Shown here piece after piece: positions 34,596 through 43,912 of a DNA stretch of 64,000 nucleotides. The DNA is from Dehalococcoidia bacterium (GTDB taxonomy: Bacteria; Chloroflexota; Dehalococcoidia; DSTF01; JACRBR01). The stretch spans positions 1 through 64,000 of the forward strand of contig JADMII010000008.1 in the NCBI GenBank assembly GCA_015478665.1. The letters run 5' to 3'. Positions within the stretch are counted from its first letter, which is position 1; each line of letters opens with the position of its first letter. Under the pieces are notes generated by a model, which made no database searches, was not told the DNA's origin, and saw nothing but the letters and a program-made list of their open reading frames with translations. Both the position numbers and the translations under genes were made by a program.

Positions 34596-34705
34596 CACCG
34601 CCGCCCCACCGGCCGGCGTTGCGGCGGCGCCACAGCAGCGGCCCCGGCATGGCGGCCGGGGCAGCCCAGACCGTCGCCCGGGCGGCGGACCGGACAGGGG
34701 GCATC

Positions 34706-35791
34706 ATGGACCAGCGACTCGCACGCCTGCGCCACGCGCTCGCCGCGCACGAGCTCGACGCCGCGCTCATCTCGAACGGCAACAACCGCCGCTACCTGAG
34801 CGGGTTCACCGGCTCCGCCGGCTACCTGCTGATCAGCCACGACGACGCCGTCATCGCCACGGACTTCCGTTACTACGAGCAGAGCGGCCAGCAGGCGCCC
34901 GGCTTCCGCCTCCACAAGACCGTCGGCGGGTTCGATGCGTGGCTGCTGCCGCTCTTCGCCGGCCTTGGCGGCAAGAAGGTCGCCTTCGAAGCGAACGACA
35001 TTACCGTCGCCACGCATCAGGCGCTGAAGAAGGCGCTCGCGACGCTGCCCGAGGGCGAACGCCCGAACCTCGTGCCCACGCCCAACCTCGTCGAGTCGCT
35101 CCGCCTGTTCAAGGAGCCGGCGGAGATCGCCGCTCTGCAGGCGGCGACGGACCTCGGCGACGCCGCCTTCACCAGCGTGGCCGAGCGCGTCGAGCCGGGA
35201 TGGACCGAACGCCAAGTCGCGTGGGAGATCGAGAAGTACATCCGCGAGCATGGCGGCGACGGGCTCTCGTTCGACACCATCGTCGCCGGCGGTCCGTGGG
35301 GCGCCATGCCCCACGCCTACCCGCGCGACCGCGAGCTCGTATCCGGCGAGGGCGTCGTTATCGACATGGGGTGCGACGTCGGCGGCTACATGTCCGACCT
35401 CACCCGCACGATCTTCCTCGGCAAGCCCGACGATCAGTTCAGGAAGGTCTACGACATCGTCCTCACCGCGCAGCTCAGCGCCGAGGAGATGGTCCAGCCC
35501 GGCATGACCGGCGAAGAGTGCCACATGATCGCCCACAACGTCATCGAGGCCGCGGGCTACGGCGAGACCTTCGGGCACGGCCTCGGCCACGGCATCGGCC
35601 TCGAGGTGCACGAAGCGCCGCGCGTCGCCCGCACATCCACCGACGAGCTGAAGGACGGCATGGTGTTCACCGTCGAGCCCGGGATCTACATCACCGGCTG
35701 GGGCGGCGTCCGCATCGAGGACATGGTCGTCCTCGAAGGCGGCAAGGCGCGCGTCATGAGCCAGGCGCCGAAACTGCGGTTCGTCGGGTAG
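34706..35791 (+). CDS. Xaa-Pro aminopeptidase (M24B)
   Basis: Predicted 361 residues. N-terminal creatinase-like domain (~1-130) followed by the pita-bread metallopeptidase domain. Metal ligands are visible as VIDMGCD (Asp), SDLTRT (Asp), GHGLGHGIGLE (His), TVEPGIY (Glu) and RIEDMV (Glu). It removes N-terminal residues next to proline. The ATG has AGGGGG upstream; the longer frame from 34145 is antisense-like shadow of aroQ. A TAGAAT box near its stop may serve efp. Confidence 0.9.
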   Translation: MDQRLARLRHALAAHELDAALISNGNNRRYLSGFTGSAGYLLISHDDAVIATDFRYYEQSGQQAPGFRLHKTVGGFDAWLLPLFAGLGGKKVAFEANDITVATHQALKKALATLPEGERPNLVPTPNLVESLRLFKEPAEIAALQAATDLGDAAFTSVAERVEPGWTERQVAWEIEKYIREHGGDGLSFDTIVAGGPWGAMPHAYPRDRELVSGEGVVIDMGCDVGGYMSDLTRTIFLGKPDDQFRKVYDIVLTAQLSAEEMVQPGMTGEECHMIAHNVIEAAGYGETFGHGLGHGIGLEVHEAPRVARTSTDELKDGMVFTVEPGIYITGWGGVRIEDMVVLEGGKARVMSQAPKLRFVG

Positions 35792-35984
35792 AATCGAAGG
35801 CGAACGGCGGCGCGCCGTCCTCGCTGCGAAGGGCGACGCTGGCCGCCGGCGCGAGAGCCGCTGCCTCGTAGATCACACACAAGTGGGGACACGAACTGCT
35901 CGGGCGCGCGGCGGCGACTCGGTGACGCGCGCCCTCACCGAACATCGTGCGCACGAACGACGACCTGCAGGAGGACCGACCGGA

Positions 35985-36542
35985 ATGATTTCCACCGGAG
36001 ACATGAAGCGCGGCGCCACCATCGAGCTCGATGGCCGCGTCTACCAGGTGATGGAGTTCGCGCACATCAAAATGGGCCGCGGCTCGGCGCAGATGCGCAT
36101 GAAGCTGCGCGACGTCCGCCGCGGCGACATCATCGAGCGCACCTTCCAGGCTGGCGAGAAGTGGCCCCGCGTCCGCGTCGAGCGCGTCGCCATGCAGTAC
36201 AGCTACGCCGATGGCGACATCTTCTACTTCATGAACACGGAGACCTTCGACCAGGTGCCGCTCACACGCGACCAGGTCGGCGAGGCGATGAACTTCCTCG
36301 CCGAGAACGGCGCCTGCGACGTCCTCTTCCTCGGCGACGAGCCGATCGGCATCGAGCTGCCCGCTTCCGTCGTGCTCAAGGTCGCACGGAGCGACCCCGG
36401 CATGAAGGGGGACACCGCGACCGGGGCCACCAAGCCGGCGACGATGGAGACCGGCCTCGTCGTCAACGTGCCGCTGTTCGTGAACGAGGGCGACCGGCTC
36501 CAGATCAACACCAGCACCGGCGAGTACCAGGCGCGGGCGTAG
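35985..36542 (+). CDS. efp: Elongation factor P with Arg at the loop tip
   Basis: Predicted 185 residues, standard length. EF-P helps ribosomes pass polyproline stretches. The KOW-like N domain begins MISTGDMKRGATIEL; the tip loop reads HIKMGRGSAQ, with Arg where E. coli has modified Lys and Met-Gly in place of the Pro-Gly. EarP-type rhamnosylation needs Arg, but no earP gene is seen here. GCAGGAGG supports the start. It is followed 6 bases later by xseA. Confidence 0.93.
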   Translation: MISTGDMKRGATIELDGRVYQVMEFAHIKMGRGSAQMRMKLRDVRRGDIIERTFQAGEKWPRVRVERVAMQYSYADGDIFYFMNTETFDQVPLTRDQVGEAMNFLAENGACDVLFLGDEPIGIELPASVVLKVARSDPGMKGDTATGATKPATMETGLVVNVPLFVNEGDRLQINTSTGEYQARA

Positions 36543-36548
36543 CCGAAG

Positions 36549-37829
36549 GTGCAGCAGGTCTACGCGGTCCACGAGTTGACGACCTACCTGCGCGAGCTCG
36601 TCGAAAGCGACGCGCGGCTCGGCGACCTCTGGGTCGCCGGCGAGTGCTCGAACGTCAGCCGACCCGCGTCCGGCCACGTCTACTTCACCCTCAAGGACGC
36701 GCGCGGCCAACTCCGCGCCGTGTTCTTCCAGGCCCGCTTCCCGCGCGCCCGCAGCACCACCTCGCGCGAGATCGAGAACGGGCGCGCCGTCGTCGTCCAC
36801 GGCCGCACCGGCTTCTACGAACCGCGCGGCGACCTCCAGATCCTCGTCGACTTCGTCCAGCCCGAGGGCGCCGGACTGCTGCAGATGGAGTTCGAGCGGC
36901 TGAAGGCCCGCCTCGACGCCGAGGGCCTCTTCGACGAGACGCGCAAGCGGCCGCTGCCCCGTTTTCCCCGCCGCATCGGCGTCGTCACCTCCGCCAGCGG
37001 CGCCGTCTTCCACGATATCTGCCAGGTGCTCGGGCGGCGCTGGCCGCTGGCCGAAGTCGTGCTCGCGCCCACGCCCGTCCAGGGCCCCGACGCGGTCGCC
37101 GGCATCGCCGGCGCGCTGCAGCAGCTGAATCGTCGCCGCGGCGTCGACGTCGTCATCGTCGCCCGCGGCGGCGGCTCGCTCGAAGAGCTGGCCGCGTTCA
37201 ACAGCGAGCACGTCGCGCGCGCCATCTTCGCCAGCGAGCCGCCCGTCGTCTCGGCCGTCGGGCACGAGACCGACGTCACCATCGCCGACTACGTCGCCGA
37301 CCGACGCGCGCCGACGCCGTCGGCCGCGGCGGAGATCGTCGCCCCGGACCGCCTCGATGTCACCGTGCGGCTCGGCATCGCCGCCGGCACGATGGAATCG
37401 CTGCTTCGCCGCCGGCTTGCGCACGGGCGCGACGACCTGCGGCGCCAGGTGCGTCGCATCGAAGGCCGCGCGCCGGCGGTCGACCGCGAGCGCCAGCGCG
37501 TCGACGAGCTGACGCGGCAGGCGCTACGCGCCATCGAGGGCCGCACGCGGCAGGCGGCGCAGGGCGTCGGCGGCTGCGTCTGGCGGCTGCGCGCGCTGGA
37601 CCCGTTCGCCACGCTCGCGCGCGGCTACGCCATCGTCCAGCGCGGTACCGCCGTGCTGTCGAGCGTCAACGAAGCCGCGCCGGGCGAGGCCATCCGCGTG
37701 CGCCTCAAGGACGGCGCCTTCGCCGCCCACGTCGACGGCGGCCCCGGGAGCGTACAGCGACGCCGGCTGAAGCGCCGCGTGCCCGAAGCGCAGGCGCCGC
37801 TGTTTATGATGCCGGAGGAGCGTGCCTAG
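36549..37829 (+). CDS. xseA: Exodeoxyribonuclease VII large subunit
   Basis: Predicted 426 residues. The N-terminal OB fold has VAGECSNVSRPASGHVYFTL; the catalytic domain has RIGVVTSASGAVFHDI, IVARGGGSLEELAAFN and AVGHETDVTIADYVADRRAPTPS split over the usual positions. The C-terminal third is coiled coil, followed by the tail that binds XseB. GTG start six bases after efp. It degrades single-stranded DNA with XseB, encoded next. Confidence 0.93.
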   Translation: MQQVYAVHELTTYLRELVESDARLGDLWVAGECSNVSRPASGHVYFTLKDARGQLRAVFFQARFPRARSTTSREIENGRAVVVHGRTGFYEPRGDLQILVDFVQPEGAGLLQMEFERLKARLDAEGLFDETRKRPLPRFPRRIGVVTSASGAVFHDICQVLGRRWPLAEVVLAPTPVQGPDAVAGIAGALQQLNRRRGVDVVIVARGGGSLEELAAFNSEHVARAIFASEPPVVSAVGHETDVTIADYVADRRAPTPSAAAEIVAPDRLDVTVRLGIAAGTMESLLRRRLAHGRDDLRRQVRRIEGRAPAVDRERQRVDELTRQALRAIEGRTRQAAQGVGGCVWRLRALDPFATLARGYAIVQRGTAVLSSVNEAAPGEAIRVRLKDGAFAAHVDGGPGSVQRRRLKRRVPEAQAPLFMMPEERA

Positions 37830-37963
37830 GCGGACGCGCGGCAGCCGGTGACGCCAGGGCATCGCCGGCAGGCGGGGCCACGGTCATCTTCCGCGGATCG
37901 GAACCGCGAGCGAGACGAAGCGGGACAGCCCGGCAACTGGCCGCGGGGCAGGCGGGGAGCAGC

Positions 37964-38260
37964 ATGGCCGACAAGCACGACGACCAGACCTTCGAGCAGC
38001 TGTACGCCCACCTCGAAGAGCGCGTCGCCAGGCTCGAACAGGGTGGCCTCTCGCTCGATGACGCGATCGCCGTGTACGAGGAAGGCATGACGCTGGCGCG
38101 CCAGTGCCAGGAGCAGCTCGACACCGCGGAGCTGAAGATCACGAGGCTCAAGGAATCGTTCACGGCCCCTCCCGGCGACGACGCAGCGCAGCACGAGCCG
38201 CCCGACGAGGTCGAGTATGTGGAAGAGGCGCCGCTCGACGACGACGACGCCTTCCCATGA
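37964..38260 (+). CDS. xseB: Exodeoxyribonuclease VII small subunit
   Basis: Predicted 98 residues. The core TFEQLYAHLEERVARLEQG and LSLDDAIAVYEEGMTLA is the typical XseB helical hairpin. It has an acidic C-terminal extension of ~30 residues (EYVEEAPLDDDD) beyond the usual length. GGGGAGC precedes the ATG. It is separated from xseA by 134 bases. Confidence 0.9.
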   Translation: MADKHDDQTFEQLYAHLEERVARLEQGGLSLDDAIAVYEEGMTLARQCQEQLDTAELKITRLKESFTAPPGDDAAQHEPPDEVEYVEEAPLDDDDAFP

Positions 38261-38345
38261 AGAGCCGCCGATCCCGCGTCGCAGCCGGCGCGCGCAGCGG
38301 CTGAGGACGCTCGTCTGCACATCAGTGGGTTGCGCGCGGCGCTGG

Positions 38346-38351
38346 TACAAT
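38346..38351 (+). promoter_or_regulatory. -10 box upstream of the formyltransferase-like gene
   Basis: TACAAT, expected transcription start near 38358, ~38 bases before the GTG start. A -35 with good spacing is not evident. Confidence 0.4.
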
Positions 38352-38395
38352 CGATCGTCGGCGCACAGCGATGGCGGTGCGGGATCGGGGGCTGC

Positions 38396-39223
38396 GTGCT
38401 GCGTATCGGCTGGTTCGCGACGGGACGCGGCGAGGGATCGCAGAAGCTGCTGCGCGCTGCCGTCGATGCGATCCGCGACCGCACGCTCGATGCGCAGATC
38501 AGCGTCGTCTTCTCCAACCGCGATCCAGGGCAGTTCCCCATCACCGACGTCTTCTTCGACCAGGTGCGCGCGTATGGCATTCCGCTCGTCACACTGTCCG
38601 ACCGCACGTTTCGGCGCGAGCACGGCGGCGAGGTCGCCCGGGCGGGCGAGCCGCTACCCGCGTGGCGCGAAGCATACGACCGCTCGGTGGCGGAACTGAT
38701 CGCGCCGTATCCGTTCGACCTCGGGGTGCTCGCCGGATACATGCTGATCACGACCGCGCCGCTCTACGAGGCGCATCCGCTGCTCAACCTCCATCCAAGC
38801 GGTCCCGGGCAACCGGCCGGCACCTGGCAGGACGTGACATGGCAGCTCATCGAGCAGCGTGCGGACCACGGCGGCGTCCGCATTCACCTCGTGACGGGCG
38901 CACTCGATGCCGGTGCCATCGTCACCTACTGCACCTACCCGCTCCGCGGCAGCGGCATCGATGTCCTCTGGGGCGACGCCCGCCAGCGCTCGACGGCCGA
39001 GCTGCGCGAACGCGAAGGCGAAGACAATGCGCTCTTCCAGGAGATCCGGCGCCGAGGCAGCGCCCGAGAGCTCCCGCTGATCGTCGAGACGCTGCGGGGG
39101 TTCGCCGACGGCAGGCTACGGCTCGATGACGGCCACGTGATGGCTGGCGACACCCGCATCGTCGGTGGCTACGACCTGACGCCGGAAATCGAGCGGTCGC
39201 TGGCGGATGCTGCCGTCACCTGA
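38396..39223 (+). CDS. Formyltransferase-like protein of the PurN family
   Basis: Predicted 275 residues. The formyltransferase fold is suggested by LRIGWFATGRGEGSQKLL, LNLHPSGPGQPAGTWQDV (the catalytic HPS-type loop) and GALDAGAIVTYC. True PurN has NxHPSLLP; here the loop is altered, and the C-terminus is longer. It is likely a formyl- or methylglycinamide-type transferase with an unknown substrate. The GTG at 38396 has GGGG six bases upstream; a 22-residue extension to 38330 is possible. Confidence 0.7.
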   Translation: MLRIGWFATGRGEGSQKLLRAAVDAIRDRTLDAQISVVFSNRDPGQFPITDVFFDQVRAYGIPLVTLSDRTFRREHGGEVARAGEPLPAWREAYDRSVAELIAPYPFDLGVLAGYMLITTAPLYEAHPLLNLHPSGPGQPAGTWQDVTWQLIEQRADHGGVRIHLVTGALDAGAIVTYCTYPLRGSGIDVLWGDARQRSTAELREREGEDNALFQEIRRRGSARELPLIVETLRGFADGRLRLDDGHVMAGDTRIVGGYDLTPEIERSLADAAVT

Positions 39224-39231
39224 GAAGTCAA

Positions 39232-39260
39232 TTGACGCGTTATGGGGACCGCGGTACGAT
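39232..39260 (+). promoter_or_regulatory. Promoter of the zinc-ribbon gene, probably leaderless
   Basis: TTGACG at 39232-39237, a 17-bp spacer, TACGAT at 39255-39260. The ATG lies nine bases after the -10 box, so the transcript begins about three bases before it. Confidence 0.7.
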
Positions 39261-39269
39261 AGCCCGGCC

Positions 39270-39623
39270 ATGAGCAGCCCGTTTTGCGCCGAATGCTCTT
39301 TCGTGCTCGACGGCGGCGACAATTTCTGCCGGCGCTGCGGCACTGCCACCAGCGCGCGCCTGCCGGCCGTGCGCGGTCAGCTGTCGGCGACGATCTGGCA
39401 GCCGCGCGTCCCCCGGCTGGTGAAGGGCGCCGCCGTCATGGCGGCGGGGACCTTCGGGCAGTACGTGATGCGACGGGTGATCACGAACGCGCTCACCGGC
39501 GGCCGGCGGCGGCCATCGCCCAGCGCTGCCCGGCGCGACGCGAACGACGGCATGCTCGACGAAGCGCAGATTATCACCGAGACGGTGATGATGCGCCGCG
39601 TGCGGATCAGGCGCCAGGCCTGA
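39270..39623 (+). CDS. Zinc-ribbon protein with a hydrophobic segment
   Basis: Predicted 117 residues. The first 25 residues hold a double CxxC zinc ribbon, FCAECSFVLDGGDNFCRRCG. Around residues 50-70 a moderately hydrophobic stretch (KGAAVMAAGTFGQYVM) may touch the membrane. The rest is basic. Such short zinc-ribbon membrane proteins are common and mostly uncharacterised. The promoter fixes the start at 39270 rather than at 39207. Confidence 0.65.
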   Translation: MSSPFCAECSFVLDGGDNFCRRCGTATSARLPAVRGQLSATIWQPRVPRLVKGAAVMAAGTFGQYVMRRVITNALTGGRRRPSPSAARRDANDGMLDEAQIITETVMMRRVRIRRQA

Positions 39624-39699
39624 CCGCGACGCCTCAGGCCGCGGCGTAATGCGGCCCCGGGCGCGCCCCCCGGGTGGGGTTCAGCAGGACGTCCGCCCC

Positions 39700-41682
39700 G
39701 TGAAGCGTTATCTGCTCGCCGTGCTCGCGTCGGGCGCGCTGGCCGCTCTGTCGCTGTTCATGCAGGGCGACCGGGCAGCGGCCTACGACTACGTGACCAA
39801 CGGTGGCTTCGAGGATGGCACAACCGGCTGGCGGTCCGCCGGCGGCACGATGCAGGTCGTCGACGCGACGACCGTCGTCCCGGCGGAGGGCGCGCGCGCA
39901 GGCTACTTCACGCTCGCGTCCAGCCGCGGCATCCTGCGCCAAGCGTCCGTGATGGCGCCGCCGGGTGACTACGCGCTCGCGCTGTCGGTCCGCAGCAGCA
40001 GCGCGAGCGTTCGCGTCACGGCGAGTATCGCGACGAGCGACGCGAGCGGCGCGGCGACCAGCGCGTACGAGATAGCGCCTGACAGCTGGACACCGATCGC
40101 GCTTTCGATCACGCTCAGCCAGGGAACCTGGATCGGCGTCGCCATCGAGTTCGTGGGCGCTCCTGGCGACGGGGTGTACGTCGATGCGGTGCACCTCGAC
40201 GGCGTCGACCCGAGCACCGTTCCCACCTCGACATCGACGCCTGCGCCCAGCGCGTCGCCGGCGCCGACCGGCACGCGCACGGCCACGCCGACCCGCACAG
40301 CCACGCAGACACGCACGCCAACGGCCACCCGCACCGCCACTCCGGCCGGCACCGGCACGCCGTCGCCCATGCTCGCGCCGCTTCTCGGCAGCCTGCAGAA
40401 CGGTGGCTTCGAGCAGCTGGCGCCGGACGGCGCGATCGTCGCGTGGAATCAGGTCGGCGGCTCCCTCGCCCCGGCAACCGCGCCCGTACACGGCGGCTGG
40501 CGCGCGGCACGGCTCGAAAGCACGACCGCTTCGACCAAGTGGATGTACCAGGCAGTCGCGGTCACACCGGGGACGTCGTACGCATTCACCGCCTGGGTGC
40601 TGGACAACGATCCGGCTGTGGCAGCGGCGTTCCTGCGCATCTCGTGGTACGCGAGCGACGACGGCAGCGGCGGCGCACTCGCCAGCGCCGATAGCACCGG
40701 GCGCCTGACGAGCGCCGATACCGCATACCGACAGCTGACCTCCGGCACCATCGCCGCGCCGTCGACGGCCCGCAGCGCGCGGCTGCGCGTGCTGCTGGCG
40801 CCGGCGTCCGACGCGGCGGCGGCGATCTACGTCGACGACGCATCATTCGTGGAACTCAGCCCATCCGATGCAACGGGCGCCGTCAACGTCGCCGCCGGCG
40901 ATATTCCGGCCGCGCAGGCCGGCGCTGCGGCCTCGCTGCCTGGGCGACGTCCCGCGGGCGGCTCCACGCCCGGTCCGGCGAAGCCGGCGTCGGCGCCGCT
41001 GTCTGGCGCCCGCGTCGTCATCAACGAGGTGCTCTACGACGCAGCCACGAGCGGCCCCGACGCGGCGAACGAGTGGATCGAGCTCTACAACGCGGGCGAC
41101 GTCGCGCAGGACGTGAGCGGCTGGACGCTGGCGGACAACGCGGCTGCGGAGCGCATACCCGACCTCGTCGTGCCGCCTCGCGGCTACGCGGTCCTCGCTG
41201 CATCGGAGAGCTTCCTGAAAACGTATCCCGCGTACCGCGGCGCGCTGGCGACGGCGGGCGGGCGCATCGGCAATTCACTCGGGAACAACGGCGACCGCCT
41301 GACGCTTCGGGACGGCTCCGGCCGAACCCTCGACGCGATCTCGTGGGGCGCCGATACGTCGGTGATGAAGCCATCTATCGCCGATGTGCCGGCGGGGCAC
41401 TCGATCGAGCGCCGCACGCCCGGCGTCGATACCGACGAGGCCGGCGACTTCACAGACAACCGGCGTCCGTCGCCGGGCGGGCCATACGTGGTCGAAGCGG
41501 CCACGTCGCAGCAGCAAGGCGCGCCCGCCGCGGCACCGGTGAAGGTGCTCTCCCAGGGCGGCGCCGGCGTGTCGAGCTGGCTGCCGTGGCTGGCTCTGGG
41601 CAGCGCCATCACGCTCGCCGCCGGCGCCCTCACGTTCCGCTTCGGACCGGCGCTTCGGAGCCGGCTGTCCGGTCCGCCGTGA
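39700..41682 (+). CDS. Surface protein with two carbohydrate-binding-like domains and a lamin-tail domain
   Basis: Predicted 660 residues. Signal peptide ~1-29 (KRYLLAVLASG, then AAAYDY). Two beta-sandwich domains start with the same NGGFE motif (~33 and ~230), like CBM4/9 modules, linked by a Thr/Pro-rich stretch (~168-225). A lamin-tail domain follows (~440-580): VVINEVLYDA, NEWIELYNAGD, SGWTLADNA. A C-terminal membrane segment (~627-647) with basic tail anchors it. GTG start with AGGA upstream. Role likely in adhesion or polymer binding outside the cell; the stop overlaps the next start. Confidence 0.82.
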   Translation: MKRYLLAVLASGALAALSLFMQGDRAAAYDYVTNGGFEDGTTGWRSAGGTMQVVDATTVVPAEGARAGYFTLASSRGILRQASVMAPPGDYALALSVRSSSASVRVTASIATSDASGAATSAYEIAPDSWTPIALSITLSQGTWIGVAIEFVGAPGDGVYVDAVHLDGVDPSTVPTSTSTPAPSASPAPTGTRTATPTRTATQTRTPTATRTATPAGTGTPSPMLAPLLGSLQNGGFEQLAPDGAIVAWNQVGGSLAPATAPVHGGWRAARLESTTASTKWMYQAVAVTPGTSYAFTAWVLDNDPAVAAAFLRISWYASDDGSGGALASADSTGRLTSADTAYRQLTSGTIAAPSTARSARLRVLLAPASDAAAAIYVDDASFVELSPSDATGAVNVAAGDIPAAQAGAAASLPGRRPAGGSTPGPAKPASAPLSGARVVINEVLYDAATSGPDAANEWIELYNAGDVAQDVSGWTLADNAAAERIPDLVVPPRGYAVLAASESFLKTYPAYRGALATAGGRIGNSLGNNGDRLTLRDGSGRTLDAISWGADTSVMKPSIADVPAGHSIERRTPGVDTDEAGDFTDNRRPSPGGPYVVEAATSQQQGAPAAAPVKVLSQGGAGVSSWLPWLALGSAITLAAGALTFRFGPALRSRLSGPP

Positions 41683-42431
41683 CCGAAAGGCTGCAGAAGA
41701 TCCTTGCGCGCGCCGGCCACGGCTCGCGGCGTGGCGTCGAAGCGCTGATCAGCGACGGGCGCGTGCGCGTCAACGGCCAGCCGGCGACGCTCGGCATGCA
41801 GGCCGATGTGGCAGTTGACGTCATCGAGCTGGATGGCGTGCCGGTGCACGCGGACGCGCCCGCGGTCTACCTGGCGATGAACAAGCCGAGCGGCTTCGTG
41901 ACGACAGCGCGCGACCCGCAGCATCGGCACACGGTGATGCAGTTGCTGCCGGACGACCTGCCGCCGCACGTCTTCCCGATCGGCCGGCTCGACCGCGACA
42001 CTGAGGGGCTGCTGCTCTTCACGAACGACGGCGAGTTCGCGCATCGGATGGCCCACCCGCGGTTCGAAGTCGAGAAGGAGTACGCGGCACTCGTCGTCGG
42101 AGCGCCCGGCCGCGCGGCGTTCGCGGCGCTCGCTGCCGGTGTGGAGCTCGACGGGAAGCGGACGGCGCCGGCGCACGTCGAACCAGCGGCGCCTCCAGCC
42201 GGACACGAGTCTCGCGAGGGGCACGTCTGGCTGCGGCTGGCGATCCACGAGGGGCGGAAGCGCCAGGTGCGGCGCATGTGCGCAGCGGTCGGGCTTCCCG
42301 TGCGGACACTGGTTCGCACGCGCGTCGATGGCATCGAGCTGGCGCGTCTGCGGCGCGGGACGACGCGCGCGCTTTCTACCGACGAGGTTCGGCGGCTTCG
42401 ACGACTCGTCGGATTGGCCGAGCAGCGATGA
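41679..42431 (+). CDS. rluB: RluB/RsuA-family pseudouridine synthase
   Basis: Predicted 250 residues. N-terminal S4 RNA-binding domain (LQKILARAGHGSRRGVEALI) and catalytic domain with GRLDRDTEGLLLFTNDG, whose Asp is the catalytic residue, and HEGRKRQVRRMCAAVG. It modifies uridine in rRNA; RluB rather than RsuA is a best guess. GTG start overlaps the preceding stop. It overlaps cmk (ATGA). Confidence 0.88.
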   Translation: MTERLQKILARAGHGSRRGVEALISDGRVRVNGQPATLGMQADVAVDVIELDGVPVHADAPAVYLAMNKPSGFVTTARDPQHRHTVMQLLPDDLPPHVFPIGRLDRDTEGLLLFTNDGEFAHRMAHPRFEVEKEYAALVVGAPGRAAFAALAAGVELDGKRTAPAHVEPAAPPAGHESREGHVWLRLAIHEGRKRQVRRMCAAVGLPVRTLVRTRVDGIELARLRRGTTRALSTDEVRRLRRLVGLAEQR

Positions 42432-43183
42432 CGCGCGCGCACGGCGCCGCAGAGGCGGGTAGGATCAGATCGGAAGAGGAGGCGGGGATCGGCACGGAAT
42501 CGCCTGGCAGCGTGCGCGCCTCGACGATCGCCATCGACGGACCGGCGGCGTCCGGCAAGAGTGCCGTCGGCGCGCTCGTCGCGGCGCGGCTCGGCTATCG
42601 CTTCCTCGATACCGGCGCGATGTATCGGGCGGTGACGTGGGCGGCGCTCGACCGCGATATCGACGTCCGCGATGCCGGCGCGGTGGCAGCGCTCACGACG
42701 TCGCTCCGCATCGACGTGCGGCTGGGCGAAGGGGCCGCGATCGAGCCGACGGGCGTCGTCATCGACGGCGTCGACGTGACGGCGTGCCTGCGCGACCCCG
42801 ACGTGGAGGCGAACGTCTCGCTCGTCTCGCGCGTGGCGGAGGTGCGGCGCACGCTCGTCGCCATCCAGCGCGCTCTGGCGGCGAGCGGGCGCATCGCGAT
42901 GGCGGGCAGGGACATCGGCAGCGTTGTGCTCACTGATGCCGACCTGAAGGTATACCTCGACGCGTCGCGAGAGGTGCGGGCGCGGAGGCGCGCCGACCAA
43001 CTGCGGGCGGCGGGCGAACAGGCGGACGTGCCGGCGATCCTCGCCGACCTCGAGCGCCGGGATGGCATCGACAGCAGCCGCGCCGTATCGCCGTTGACGG
43101 CCGCGCGCGGGGCTGTGATGATCGATACGGACGATCTCACCATCGACCAGGTGGTCGAGCGCATTCTGGAGGCAGCGGCATGA
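42428..43183 (+). CDS. cmk: Cytidylate kinase
   Basis: Predicted 251 residues; the domain begins at ~34 with IAIDGPAASGKSAVGALVA (P-loop), then FLDTGAMYRAVTWAAL and AGRDIGSVVLTDADLKVYLDAS split across the usual motifs. It makes CDP from CMP. The ATG at 42428 overlaps the rluB stop, but the first ~30 residues are not conserved; a GTG at 42511 would give the family N-terminus. Order rluB-cmk-plsC is common in bacteria. Confidence 0.9.
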   Translation: MTRAHGAAEAGRIRSEEEAGIGTESPGSVRASTIAIDGPAASGKSAVGALVAARLGYRFLDTGAMYRAVTWAALDRDIDVRDAGAVAALTTSLRIDVRLGEGAAIEPTGVVIDGVDVTACLRDPDVEANVSLVSRVAEVRRTLVAIQRALAASGRIAMAGRDIGSVVLTDADLKVYLDASREVRARRRADQLRAAGEQADVPAILADLERRDGIDSSRAVSPLTAARGAVMIDTDDLTIDQVVERILEAAA

Positions 43184-43881
43184 TCTGGCGCATCGCGCCC
43201 ATCTCGTACTGGGGCGTCGTGTGGTTCATCCGCTTCTGCCTCTTCCTCTACGTCAAAGGCCCGACGGTGCAGGGCCGCGCGAACATCCCGCGCGCCGGCG
43301 GCGCCATCCTGGTGTCGAACCACCTGAACAACGCCGATCCCTGCGTCATCCCGGGCGTCAGCCCGAGGCGCATCACCATCATGGCGAAGAAGGAGATGTT
43401 TCGCTGGCCGATCATCAGCCTGGTGTTCCGCTTTATCGGCGCCTTCCCGGTCGACCGGCATGCGGCGGACTTGGCGGCGCTGCGCACGGCGACCAGCGTC
43501 GTGAACGACGGTCAACTGCTGCTGATGTTCCCGGAGGGGACACGCAGCAAGGATCGCCAGCTGCACCGCGGCTTCCCCGGGACGTCGCTCGTCGCGTACC
43601 GCACCGGGGCGCCGATCGTCCCGATCGCCATCACGGGCACCGAGCACGTGCCGTGGCCGTGGGTGTTCGTGCGGCCGTTCATCGGCCCGAAGGTCACCGT
43701 GACGATCGGCAAGGCCTTCTACCCGCCAGCGGCGGATCGCATCACGTCGAAGGCGGCGCAGTCGGCGACGGACGAGATCATGCTGCACATCGCCGAGCTG
43801 CTGCCGCCGTCCTACCAGGGCGAGTATCGCGAGGCCGTAGCAGCGCGACGCCACGACCCTCCGGCCGCCGAGCGCGCGTAG
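43180..43881 (+). CDS. plsC: 1-acyl-sn-glycerol-3-phosphate acyltransferase
   Basis: Predicted 233 residues, membrane-associated. Motif I is SNHLNNADP (NHx4D: here NHLNNAD) and motif III FPEGTRSKDR; motif II VDRHAADLA is in place. It acylates lysophosphatidic acid in phospholipid synthesis. The ATG overlaps the cmk stop. Confidence 0.9.
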   Translation: MIWRIAPISYWGVVWFIRFCLFLYVKGPTVQGRANIPRAGGAILVSNHLNNADPCVIPGVSPRRITIMAKKEMFRWPIISLVFRFIGAFPVDRHAADLAALRTATSVVNDGQLLLMFPEGTRSKDRQLHRGFPGTSLVAYRTGAPIVPIAITGTEHVPWPWVFVRPFIGPKVTVTIGKAFYPPAADRITSKAAQSATDEIMLHIAELLPPSYQGEYREAVAARRHDPPAAERA

Positions 43882-43912
43882 GCGCTCGACGATCCGCGCG
43901 AAACCGCCGCAC

